Below, in pieces: positions 28,658-36,452 of a stretch of 64,000 nucleotides of DNA; the first letter of the stretch is position 1; each line of letters begins with the position of its first letter. Below the pieces are notes generated by a model that saw only the letters and a list, made by a program, of their open reading frames with translations, was not told where the DNA came from and did not search any database. A program made the position numbers and the translations under genes. This stretch comes from an uncultured Flavobacteriaceae bacterium. GTDB lineage: Bacteria > Bacteroidota > Bacteroidia > Flavobacteriales > Flavobacteriaceae. The stretch covers positions 434,001-498,000 of the forward strand of contig CANLQD010000001.1 of the NCBI GenBank assembly GCA_947493175.1, written 5' to 3'.

Positions 28658-31042
28658 ATGAAAAATCAAATCCTCTTAATAGCAATGCTTGTCGGATGGG
28701 CGACCCATGCGCAAACTGGCACCATTAAAGGTCTTATCGTTGACAAACAATCCGAGACACCCTTAATGGGTGCCACCGTGGAATTGCTGAACGCAGTCGA
28801 CGCCACGGGTGTCGTCACCGATGAAAACGGCCGTTTTGTATTGAATAACATTCCGGTAGGGCGGCAAGCGATACGTGTTAGCTATATCGGTTTTGAAACC
28901 TACTCGGTACCTAACGTTGATGTAACCAGTGGTAAGGATGTTTTTCTAAACATTGCCCTGACCGAGGCTTTTAACCAATTGGATGAGGTGGTACTGACTT
29001 CCAACACCAACAAAGACCAGCCCCTCAACAAGATGTCCACGGTATCTACCCGACAGTTCGGGTTGGAAGAGGTAACCAGATTCTCGGGGGGTCGTAGCGA
29101 TGTAGGTCGGTTGGCTGCCAACTTTGCAGGGGTATCGGCTCCCGATGATAGCAGAAACGATATTGTAGTACGTGGTAACTCTCCAACGGGTTTATTATGG
29201 CGGTTAGAAGGCGTACCGATTCCAAGTCCCAACCATTTTAGCACCGCAGGTACTACTGGTGGACCCGTATCTGCCTTGAATCCAAATATGTTAAAGAACT
29301 CGGATTTTCTTACTTCGGCCTTTGCTGCCGAATATGGGAACGCCATTGGTGGTGTGTTTGATCTCGGTTTCAGAAATGGAAATACCGATGATTACGAGTA
29401 CACCTTACAGACCGGAATCTTTACAGGTTTGGAAGCTATGGCCGAAGGCCCCATGGGGAAAAAGAATGGCTCTTTTTTGGTAGCCTATCGGTATTCGTTA
29501 GTAGGCTTGTTAGGTATTGGTGCCGGAGGCACTTCTGCCACCCCGAACTACAACGATCTTTCGTTCAATCTAAATTTTGGCAATGGCCGATTAGGCAATC
29601 TATCGCTATTCGGTATTTTAGGATCTTCGGATATTGACTTCCTCGGTGATGACATCGATGAAGACGACCTGTTTGCCGCCGAAGATGAAAACACTTTTGT
29701 AGAATCTCGTTTTGGCGTACTTGGAATCAAACATCGCATCAATATCGGTAACAACTCATATTTAAGAAGCATTCTATCCGGTTCCTTTTCCGGTAATGAT
29801 TTTATGGTAGACCGCTTCATTGATAAGAACACCCCTGAGGAACGAACCATTCTGTATACATTGGCAGATAATACGGAAAGTCGTTATACGTTCTCCACGC
29901 TTTTCAATTCAAAACTGAATAACCGTAGCACTTTACGTGCCGGAGTGTTGGTCGAAAGTTTTGGGGTCGAAAATGTATTACAAGACCGTACCGAACAACC
30001 CGATACAGATGGTGATGGCGACCCAGACCTTTTTACATTTCGGGACATTGATGAAAATGTATTATTGGTACAACCCTATATTCAAGGCCAATTTCGACTT
30101 ACCGAAGCCTTAACGCTAAATGCGGGGCTACACGCCCAATACAGCGACTTGAACAGTCAGTTTGCATTGGAACCCCGCGCTGCCCTAGGATATCAAATCG
30201 CACCTGCTCACCGAGTAAGCCTGGGTTATGGACTGCATCAACAGCAATTGCCACTCCCTATTTTGTTCTTGAACGAAGAGGTGAACGGAGACTTGGTACA
30301 AACCAACAAAGACCTTGATTTTGTTAGAAGCAATCATTTTGTACTGGGCTATGATGTAAAACTTTCCCAAAACTGGCGTGGTAAGGTAGAAGTATACTAC
30401 CAAGATATCGCCAATGCCGGTGTTGAACCTGTTGCTTCTAGCTATTCTACCTTGACCGAAGGGGCCGATTTTGACTTTGATAATGACCGGGTATCCTTGG
30501 TTAACGAGGGAACTGGATCCAACAGAGGTGTCGAATTTACCTTGGAACGGTTTTTTAATAAAGGATATTATGGGTTATTGACCGGCTCTTTCTTTGAAAG
30601 CAAATACGCCGGTAGCGACGGTATCGAGCGCAATACTCCATTTAACAATGAATACGTTGTGAACCTTTTGGCAGGCAAGGAGTTCAAGGTTGGGAAAGCA
30701 GGGCAGAACATCTTATTCGTAGATACCCGGTTAACTACCTCGGGCGGGCGCTTCGCCACGCCCGTAAATCTAGAAGCTTCCCAACAAGCAGGATTCGAAA
30801 TACTGAGGGAAGATATCGCCTTTAGCGAGCAGTACGATCCCTATTTTCGATGGGACGTGAAATTTGGAATCAAACTTAACAGTAAGCAGAAGAAACGTTC
30901 ACATCAATTCTATGTGGATCTTCAGAACGTAACCGCCAACGAGAATATTTTCGTTCGGCGTTACAACCGTCTGACAAATCAGGTGGACCAAGTAGACCAA
31001 ATCGGCTTCTTCCCCGATTTTGGATATCGCTTTCAGTTTTAA
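28658..31042 (+). CDS. TonB-dependent outer-membrane receptor
   Basis: About 795 residues from MKNQILLIAMLVGWATHAQ, the signal peptide; an upstream in-frame ATG at 28625 adds 11 residues before it and is less likely. A carboxypeptidase-like domain (KGLIVDKQSETPLMGATVEL) leads into a TonB plug (NDIVVRGNSPTGLLWRLEGV) and a beta barrel ending YRFQF. Typical length for the family. It is divergent from the LytS kinase gene. The cargo is not deducible, and no SusD partner follows. Confidence 0.88.
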   Translation: MKNQILLIAMLVGWATHAQTGTIKGLIVDKQSETPLMGATVELLNAVDATGVVTDENGRFVLNNIPVGRQAIRVSYIGFETYSVPNVDVTSGKDVFLNIALTEAFNQLDEVVLTSNTNKDQPLNKMSTVSTRQFGLEEVTRFSGGRSDVGRLAANFAGVSAPDDSRNDIVVRGNSPTGLLWRLEGVPIPSPNHFSTAGTTGGPVSALNPNMLKNSDFLTSAFAAEYGNAIGGVFDLGFRNGNTDDYEYTLQTGIFTGLEAMAEGPMGKKNGSFLVAYRYSLVGLLGIGAGGTSATPNYNDLSFNLNFGNGRLGNLSLFGILGSSDIDFLGDDIDEDDLFAAEDENTFVESRFGVLGIKHRINIGNNSYLRSILSGSFSGNDFMVDRFIDKNTPEERTILYTLADNTESRYTFSTLFNSKLNNRSTLRAGVLVESFGVENVLQDRTEQPDTDGDGDPDLFTFRDIDENVLLVQPYIQGQFRLTEALTLNAGLHAQYSDLNSQFALEPRAALGYQIAPAHRVSLGYGLHQQQLPLPILFLNEEVNGDLVQTNKDLDFVRSNHFVLGYDVKLSQNWRGKVEVYYQDIANAGVEPVASSYSTLTEGADFDFDNDRVSLVNEGTGSNRGVEFTLERFFNKGYYGLLTGSFFESKYAGSDGIERNTPFNNEYVVNLLAGKEFKVGKAGQNILFVDTRLTTSGGRFATPVNLEASQQAGFEILREDIAFSEQYDPYFRWDVKFGIKLNSKQKKRSHQFYVDLQNVTANENIFVRRYNRLTNQVDQVDQIGFFPDFGYRFQF

Positions 31043-31058
31043 CCCTAAAATGCATGTT

Positions 31059-31220
31059 ATGAAAAAGAAAATAGTTAAAAGCAACTCGAACAAGGTCGCG
31101 TACCATTTAAAAAACAAACGAATTGAAACGAGGCTTATCCAAAAATTCTGGTGGGGCTGGGGCACGGACTCCTATGCAAAGGAAAAAGATACCCTAAAAA
31201 TAACTTCGACAAGCACCTAG
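31059..31220 (+). CDS. Possible small protein after the TonB receptor
   Basis: A frame of 53 residues (MKKKIVKSNSNKVAYHLK, then KFWWGWGTDSYAKEKD) begins 16 bp after the receptor stop. It is lysine-rich with a WWGWG patch. There is no known family. The position just before a strong terminator supports transcription with the receptor, but coding is uncertain. Confidence 0.35.
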   Translation: MKKKIVKSNSNKVAYHLKNKRIETRLIQKFWWGWGTDSYAKEKDTLKITSTST

Positions 31221-31255
31221 AGGTGATAAAACAAAAGTGCTATGGCTCCCAAACA

Positions 31256-31292
31256 AAAAACCCTGACCGTTCGGTCAGGGTTTTGCTTTTCT
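31256..31292. terminator. Bidirectional terminator
   Basis: AACCCTGACC / GGTCAGGGTT form a strong stem, with T-rich tracts on both sides (TTTTGCTTTT on plus, TTTTTTG on minus). It serves the TonB receptor unit on one strand and rplU-rpmA on the other. Confidence 0.9.
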
Positions 31293-31305
31293 ACTAAGGA
31301 TTCTA

Positions 31306-31566
31306 CTACGCCTCAAACGGTTCTATGGAAACGTAGGATTTCCCCCCCGCTTTCTTTTCGAACTTCACAAGACCGTCTACTTTGGCGTGTAATGTATGGT
31401 CCTTGCCTGCATATACATTTTCACCGGGGTTGTGCTTTGTGCCACGTTGTCTTACGATGATGTTCCCTGCAACGGCGGCTTGACCACCAAAAATCTTAAC
31501 ACCCAAGCGTTTCGATTCGGACTCTCTACCGTTTTTCGAACTACCTACACCTTTTTTATGTGCCAT
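31306..31566 (-). CDS. rpmA: 50S ribosomal protein L27
   Basis: 86 residues. [20 protein letters not shown] and LGVKIFGGQ, then [14 protein letters not shown], are unmistakable L27. The protein reaches the peptidyl-transferase centre with its N-terminal tail. It has no N-terminal extension of the Firmicutes type. It lies 55 bp after rplU in the usual rplU-rpmA pair and ends near a bidirectional terminator. Confidence 0.98.
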   Translation of the reverse strand: MAHKKGVGSSKNGRESESKRLGVKIFGGQAAVAGNIIVRQRGTKHNPGENVYAGKDHTLHAKVDGLVKFEKKAGGKSYVSIEPFEA

Positions 31567-31621
31567 GATATATTGTTTTTACCCTAAACTTCGGTATTCA
31601 GGGGTTGTTATTATTAAATTA

Positions 31622-32317
31622 TTACGCTTTACCGCCGTCTAATTCGTCTTGCCATTTCTTCAGCTCATCCCACTTCCCTTCGGCAGCAAGTTTTGCTTGT
31701 TCTGGCCATGTATCGGTTACGTGGTTACCCCGTACCTCGGCAATAATTTCAGAAATCTTTTCAGGCTTGGTCTTTGCCAAATCTGCAAAAGTTGCCACTC
31801 CCGCCGCTACAAGCGTTTGAGCAATCTTGGGTCCGATACCTTCGATCTTCTTCAAATCATCGGCTTTGGTCTTTGCGGGCGCTTTTTTAACCGGTACCGC
31901 TTTTTCCGCTTTCGGCTTTGCCTCCGCTTTTGGTTTCGCCTCTGCTTTTGGCTTAGCTGTCGGTTTCGGCTTTTCTGCTTTTGCAGGGGCCGCTTTCTTA
32001 GCTCCTTTGGCGACAATGCTCTCAATGACGATTTCGGTCAATGATTGGCGGTGTCCATTTTTCTTTTTGTACCCTTTTCGTCTTTTCTTTTTGAAGACGA
32101 TTACCTTGTCACCTCTAAGGTGCTTAACGACTTTGGCCTCCACGGCCGCACCGTCTATAGCTGGGGCGCCAATAGTTACGTTCTTACCGTCGTCTAAAAG
32201 AAGTACGTTGTCAAAAACAACTTTTTTACCTTCCTCGGTCTGCAAACGGTGAACATACACTTTTTGGTCTTTCGCAACTTTAAATTGCTGCCCTGCCATC
32301 TCTACAATTGCATACAT
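31622..32317 (-). CDS. rplU: 50S ribosomal protein L21 with C-terminal helix-hairpin-helix extension
   Basis: 231 residues, more than twice the usual 100-105. Residues 1-105 are normal L21 (MYAIVEMAGQQFKVAKDQ, GYKKKNGHRQ). A Lys/Pro/Ala linker follows (about 108-150, repeated KPKAEA units), then a helix-hairpin-helix-type domain (KIEGIGPKIAQTLVAAGVAT ... WPEQAKLAAEGKWDELKKWQ). The same fold occurs in other proteins described as 'predicted flap endonuclease-1-like 5' DNA nuclease'. The fusion is known in Flavobacteriia, and its function on the ribosome is unclear. It is in the same operon as rpmA. Confidence 0.95.
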   Translation of the reverse strand: MYAIVEMAGQQFKVAKDQKVYVHRLQTEEGKKVVFDNVLLLDDGKNVTIGAPAIDGAAVEAKVVKHLRGDKVIVFKKKRRKGYKKKNGHRQSLTEIVIESIVAKGAKKAAPAKAEKPKPTAKPKAEAKPKAEAKPKAEKAVPVKKAPAKTKADDLKKIEGIGPKIAQTLVAAGVATFADLAKTKPEKISEIIAEVRGNHVTDTWPEQAKLAAEGKWDELKKWQDELDGGKA

Positions 32318-32414
32318 AGCGTGTGTATTAGTTTATTGATTATCGCCTACTTTTCCAATAAGCGGATGCAAATATACTGCTAAATGCCGAATGTACAAGC
32401 CATTTTATAGGTTT

Positions 32415-32870
32415 TTAAACCGTTTTCTTTTTAGGATTGTTACTTGCTTTGAACAACTGCATAAATGAAAGGGTCAACACCAAGGTGGTTGCAAAACCCA
32501 TAATGGCCACCGTAAAGAAAAGAATGGCTTCAAAGCTTTTGAAAGACTTGAACCATACTTCCGAAATTTGGGTCATAAACCCAGGATTGATCTCGGTGCA
32601 GTACAGGGTAAAGAATAGCGTAAAAATAAGGGTTGCCACAAAACCTGTGGTGATACCCGTTGTAAAACCGATCCTGTAATCGAACGCCTCCCGATTTTCG
32701 ATTCGCTTGTAACGAATGGCCTCATAAATCCCGAAACCGGTAATAACACCATTGAACAAACTAAAAAAAATGTTGGTATGTAGGTCTAAAAGTGATAATA
32801 TTAGAAAATACGCAACCAACGACCCACTTACCGCGATACCAAATCGGATGGGCAATGTAAACTGTTTCAT
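32415..32870 (-). CDS. DUF4199 membrane protein
   Basis: 151 residues with four membrane helices. The order of helices and the central EAIRYKRIENREAFDYRIGF loop fit the Bacteroidota DUF4199 family. No catalytic residues are known. It sits alone between rplU and the DUF2807 gene. Confidence 0.8.
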   Translation of the reverse strand: MKQFTLPIRFGIAVSGSLVAYFLILSLLDLHTNIFFSLFNGVITGFGIYEAIRYKRIENREAFDYRIGFTTGITTGFVATLIFTLFFTLYCTEINPGFMTQISEVWFKSFKSFEAILFFTVAIMGFATTLVLTLSFMQLFKASNNPKKKTV

Positions 32871-32944
32871 GGGTACGAATATTTACAATGTGTCCTTTAA
32901 ATTACATAAATATCCCCAATCTAGCTTACTTAATCTGTTAAAAA

Positions 32945-32979
32945 CATAAGGCCCGGAAAAGTTATTCCGGGCCTTATGA
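32945..32979 (-). terminator. Strong terminator of the DUF2807 gene
   Basis: ATAAGGCCCGGAA and TTCCGGGCCTTAT form a perfect 13-bp stem with a 6-nt loop, followed on the minus strand by GTTTTT. It ends the transcript of the gene at 32994. Confidence 0.9.
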
Positions 32980-32993
32980 GTTTTGTTGTCGGC

Positions 32994-33746
32994 TTAACCT
33001 ATCTTTCGAATCGAGGCCTCACCGATTACGATTCCCTTGTCTACCTCAGGGTTTCCGGCATAATTGATCGTAGCTTCCCCATAGCAGGTAATCTTTAAAC
33101 GATCCGAAACCCTCACCCTAAAATTGCTTTCGCCATAAGCGGTAATCTTGGTGGATCTGTTTCGTATCTCCGAAGCGTTCACCTCACTTTCACCATACGC
33201 CCGATACACTTGGTGGTTTACAGAACCATCGGCAATTTCCAAGTAGCTTTCTCCGTAGATGGCCACCGTTAATTCCTCTGCCGTTAAATCATCAAAATAT
33301 ACTTTGGACTCGCCGTAAATCGTCAACTTCATTTTCTTTTGGTTCATGGCACTGGCCACATGAATTCGCTCTTCTCCCCGAACCGACAAATGCTTTAACT
33401 TCTTGTAGGTAATCGTAACGGTTGCCATGGTACCGTTGTAAATGGAACGGCGACCTTTGTAATTTTCATAATCTACCTTTTCAGATTTGGTGATCACCTT
33501 GGCGCCGTCTAAATAAACCCGTAAGGTTTTTCCAGAAACTTCTGCGTTGATTTTATCCATAGACACTTTAGCGTCATTAATGACCACAGATTCTTCGGTA
33601 CCTTCTTTTAAGGTAACCTCGATATGCGGACTCACGATAATCTTGTCGAACGATTTAACGGAAAAGGCATCTGACTGGGCCCAGCTCATTTGTACAGTAC
33701 AAAGTACCATTATGATGACCATTCCTTGGGTAACTATTTTTTTCAT
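32994..33746 (-). CDS. Exported DUF2807 (head GIN) domain protein
   Basis: 250 residues. A signal peptide (VIIMVLCTVQMSWAQ) is followed by a beta-solenoid-like region with recurring YGES units (YGESKVY, YGESYLE, YGESEVN, YGESNFR) and a final YGEATINY. This repeated turn is typical of DUF2807 auto-transporter-adhesin-like proteins of Bacteroidota. The protein is expected on or outside the outer membrane. Function unknown. Confidence 0.88.
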   Translation of the reverse strand: MKKIVTQGMVIIMVLCTVQMSWAQSDAFSVKSFDKIIVSPHIEVTLKEGTEESVVINDAKVSMDKINAEVSGKTLRVYLDGAKVITKSEKVDYENYKGRRSIYNGTMATVTITYKKLKHLSVRGEERIHVASAMNQKKMKLTIYGESKVYFDDLTAEELTVAIYGESYLEIADGSVNHQVYRAYGESEVNASEIRNRSTKITAYGESNFRVRVSDRLKITCYGEATINYAGNPEVDKGIVIGEASIRKIG

Positions 33747-33859
33747 TTCCTTGTTTTTAAATTGATTCCCTTAAAAGATATCCAATAAATTACATTGTTA
33801 CAGTTTTAGGGCCAACTTTAAGAAAATGACCTATGAATAACGTTTTGATAAAAGGTGTA

Positions 33860-34735
33860 TCAGCGCCGCTTTTTATGTACCAACCACACCCCGAATAAAA
33901 TGATGAGCGCACCCACCAATTGATATGCATTGATGGTTTCTCCATCCCAAACACCCCAGAGTACGGCCACCAACGGAATTAAATACGTGACGGAAGCTGC
34001 GAATACCGGGCTGGCAATCTTAATCAACCGGTTAAAGAAAATGTTCGCAATGGCCGTTCCCAGAATGGCCAATGCCAGCACGTACCAAAGTGCAGATTGC
34101 ATTTGGGAATCGTGCAAAATCTGACCGAAAAAACCGGAGTACCCAACCAATAACAGGGCAGGAATAATGGCTACCGCAAAGCTTGCAGTGGTAATCGCCA
34201 AAGGGCCCAAATGTGGTAATTTGGTCTTAATGATATTAATGTTCAGGGCGTAGCCCAAAGCAGAAAGCAAAATATACACGGCGTACCCGTAGTTTTGGTC
34301 TGGCCGTAATTCCATGCCGGCCATGATCAAGGCCACTGTTCCTAAAAGGCCTATAAATACCCCCAACAGCTGTCTTTTTGTAATCGTTAGGCCGAACAAT
34401 ATGATACCGACCAAAGTGGTCATCAGGGGAACGGTCGAATTAAAGATAGAGGTGACACCGCTATCGAGTTCCGTTTGCGCCAAGGCAAATAGAAAAGGGG
34501 GAAAGAAACTACTTAGGAGTCCCGCGAGCACCAACCATTTCCAGTCGCTCCAAGAAAGACTTCGTATCGCTGGTAGCCCGAACAAAAATAAGGTCAAAGC
34601 CGCAACCACCACCCGTAGGCCACCTACTTGTAAAGCCGTTAACCCAACAAGCGCTTTCTTGATCAAAATAAAGGAAGAACCCCATACCAATGAAAGCAAT
34701 CCGAGGTAACCCCATTTTTTATAATAGCCGTTCAA
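33860..34735 (-). CDS. EamA/DMT-superfamily exporter
   Basis: 291 residues with about ten membrane helices in two EamA repeats. LLSLVWGSSFILIKKALVGL opens the first repeat and PVFAASVTYLIPLVAVLWGV marks the second. Such transporters usually export amino acids or other small metabolites. Substrate unknown. It is divergent from the 34826 gene. Confidence 0.9.
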   Translation of the reverse strand: MNGYYKKWGYLGLLSLVWGSSFILIKKALVGLTALQVGGLRVVVAALTLFLFGLPAIRSLSWSDWKWLVLAGLLSSFFPPFLFALAQTELDSGVTSIFNSTVPLMTTLVGIILFGLTITKRQLLGVFIGLLGTVALIMAGMELRPDQNYGYAVYILLSALGYALNINIIKTKLPHLGPLAITTASFAVAIIPALLLVGYSGFFGQILHDSQMQSALWYVLALAILGTAIANIFFNRLIKIASPVFAASVTYLIPLVAVLWGVWDGETINAYQLVGALIILFGVWLVHKKRR

Positions 34736-34800
34736 AAACTAAATTTTGACAAAAGTGCTGTTTTTTTCTGATTTTATCAGTCCACTTGAAGATCACGTCT

Positions 34801-34808
34801 TAACTTTG
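34801..34808 (+). promoter_or_regulatory. Bacteroidota -7 promoter box
   Basis: TAACTTTG matches TAnnTTTG, 18 bp before the TTG start of the 34826 gene. A TTG lies about 20 bp upstream. It probably drives the whole 34826-40266 unit. Confidence 0.55.
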
Positions 34809-34825
34809 TCAAAAACACACGGGTC

Positions 34826-35194
34826 TTGAAATCGCACTGGGCACTTCTTTTTGTTTTTTTGTATCTGTTGGCCATGCTTCGGCCGGTAATGCCCCTTTTC
34901 GAATACGTAGTGAATCAAGATTACATCGCGGAATTCCTTTGTATCAATAAAGAAAGACCGGAACTATCTTGTAACGGAAAATGTTACTTGATGCAAAAAC
35001 TCAACGAACAGAACGAGGAAAAAAGACAAAACCTTCCGCCAATTGCCATGGAAGAGTACCCCATCGGATTCATCGATCTTACCTACATATATACTCCGCA
35101 AGAGACGCTTTTCAGTTTAAAGAACCATTTTACCTACTACGACCACTATTCTTTTTTGTTTTGCAGGTACGACATTGATCCCCCGATAGTATAG
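34826..35194 (+). CDS. Small membrane-anchored protein with CNGKCYL motif
   Basis: 122 residues from a TTG start. A hydrophobic N-terminus (LLFVFLYLLAMLRPVMPLF) is followed by FLCINKERPELSCNGKCYLM, with a CxxxC pair and a third nearby Cys. I do not recognise a named family, but short proteins of this type are found upstream of outer-membrane metal genes in Flavobacteriia. The cysteines suggest metal (possibly copper) handling. It opens a run of five plus-strand genes. A fragment of plasmid or phage origin seems unlikely. Confidence 0.6.
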   Translation: MKSHWALLFVFLYLLAMLRPVMPLFEYVVNQDYIAEFLCINKERPELSCNGKCYLMQKLNEQNEEKRQNLPPIAMEEYPIGFIDLTYIYTPQETLFSLKNHFTYYDHYSFLFCRYDIDPPIV

Positions 35195-35411
35195 TCTATA
35201 GATTCTTTCTTTTTATGCCCTCCCGGTCGACAGACCAGCGGAGGCTCCCTATTTATTTGAACAAAAGGCATGTACCCAGGACCTTCGTTTGCCAAAATGG
35301 CAACACGGGGCCGTGGCAAGCCCTGACCGCTGGCGTCGGGGTTCAATCATCTATATAAACTAACCGAAAATTCGGTACCGCCAATATGGAATTTCACTCA
35401 AAATAACAATA

Positions 35412-36434
35412 ATGAAAAAATATATCGCTGCTGTTTTGATAATGGCAATTACCGCGCTAGGCGCACAGGAAACAACCGATAAAAATATTGAAAAATGGTC
35501 TGCTGGAAGACCCGACGGCCATGCACCCATCTCGGTGATGGGCGACCATATGCACGGCAAGGGAGAATGGATGTTCTCCTACCGCTACATGTATATGAAC
35601 ATGGAAGAGCTAAAGCGAGGAAGTGATGATACATCGTTCAACGATGCCCTGGAAGCGTATATGGCAACCCCTACCCAAATGCCCATGAATATGCATATGT
35701 TGGGCACTATGTATGCTCCCAGTAATCGCATAACCCTTATGGCCATGTTCAATTACCTCTCGATGTCCATGGACCATATAACTCGAATGGGAGGAACCTT
35801 TACGACCGAAGCATCGGGTTTTGGAGATGTTTCGTTATCCGGCATGTATAAACTGCTTGATAAAAAACGACAGGTGGTGCATGCTAGACTGGGTCTCAGT
35901 ATACCTACTGGAAGCATTACCGAAGCAGATATAACACCCGCTTCGGCACCCAATGAAGTAGAACTGCCCTACCCCATGCAAATCGGTAGCGGCACATTCG
36001 ACGCCCAAGTAGCAGCTACCTACTTGTTTCAGGGCCCTATGCTTTCCTATGGAGCACAGCTATCAGGAACATTTCGGCTTGGTGAGAACGACCGCAACTA
36101 CCGATTAGGCAATCGATATGCCCTTAACCAATGGGTTGGGTTAAAGCTCAGCAGTCGGCTCAGCCTAGGTGCGAAACTCGAGGGAGTCTGGACAGACGAG
36201 ATTAGCGGGGCCGATCCCAACCTCAACACCATGATGGTCATTACGGCCGACACAAACAATTCGGGAGGGCAACTATTGAATGGTGGGATCGGGTGTAACT
36301 ATTACATCCCCACCGGAACGCTCAAAAACCTGCGTTTTGGTTTTGAATTTTGTCACCCCCTCTACCAAGACCTCAATGGGATTCAATTAAAAAACAGGGA
36401 AACCGTGACCCTAGGGTTGCAATACGCCTTATAA
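35412..36434 (+). CDS. Met/His-rich outer-membrane beta-barrel ('transporter'-type)
   Basis: 340 residues. A signal peptide (IAAVLIMAITALGAQ) is followed by a strikingly Met/His-rich N-terminal part (SVMGDHMHGKGEWMFSYRYM, MPMNMHMLGTMY, MFNYLSMSMDHITRM). Alternating beta strands follow, ending LGLQYAL. It resembles the putative MetA-pathway/phenol-degradation barrel group. The density of Met and His suggests soft-metal contact such as copper, which is an inference. It lies 18 bp before the TonB receptor and is almost certainly co-transcribed. Confidence 0.7.
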   Translation: MKKYIAAVLIMAITALGAQETTDKNIEKWSAGRPDGHAPISVMGDHMHGKGEWMFSYRYMYMNMEELKRGSDDTSFNDALEAYMATPTQMPMNMHMLGTMYAPSNRITLMAMFNYLSMSMDHITRMGGTFTTEASGFGDVSLSGMYKLLDKKRQVVHARLGLSIPTGSITEADITPASAPNEVELPYPMQIGSGTFDAQVAATYLFQGPMLSYGAQLSGTFRLGENDRNYRLGNRYALNQWVGLKLSSRLSLGAKLEGVWTDEISGADPNLNTMMVITADTNNSGGQLLNGGIGCNYYIPTGTLKNLRFGFEFCHPLYQDLNGIQLKNRETVTLGLQYAL

Positions 36435-36452
36435 CCTACAAATACTATAACA

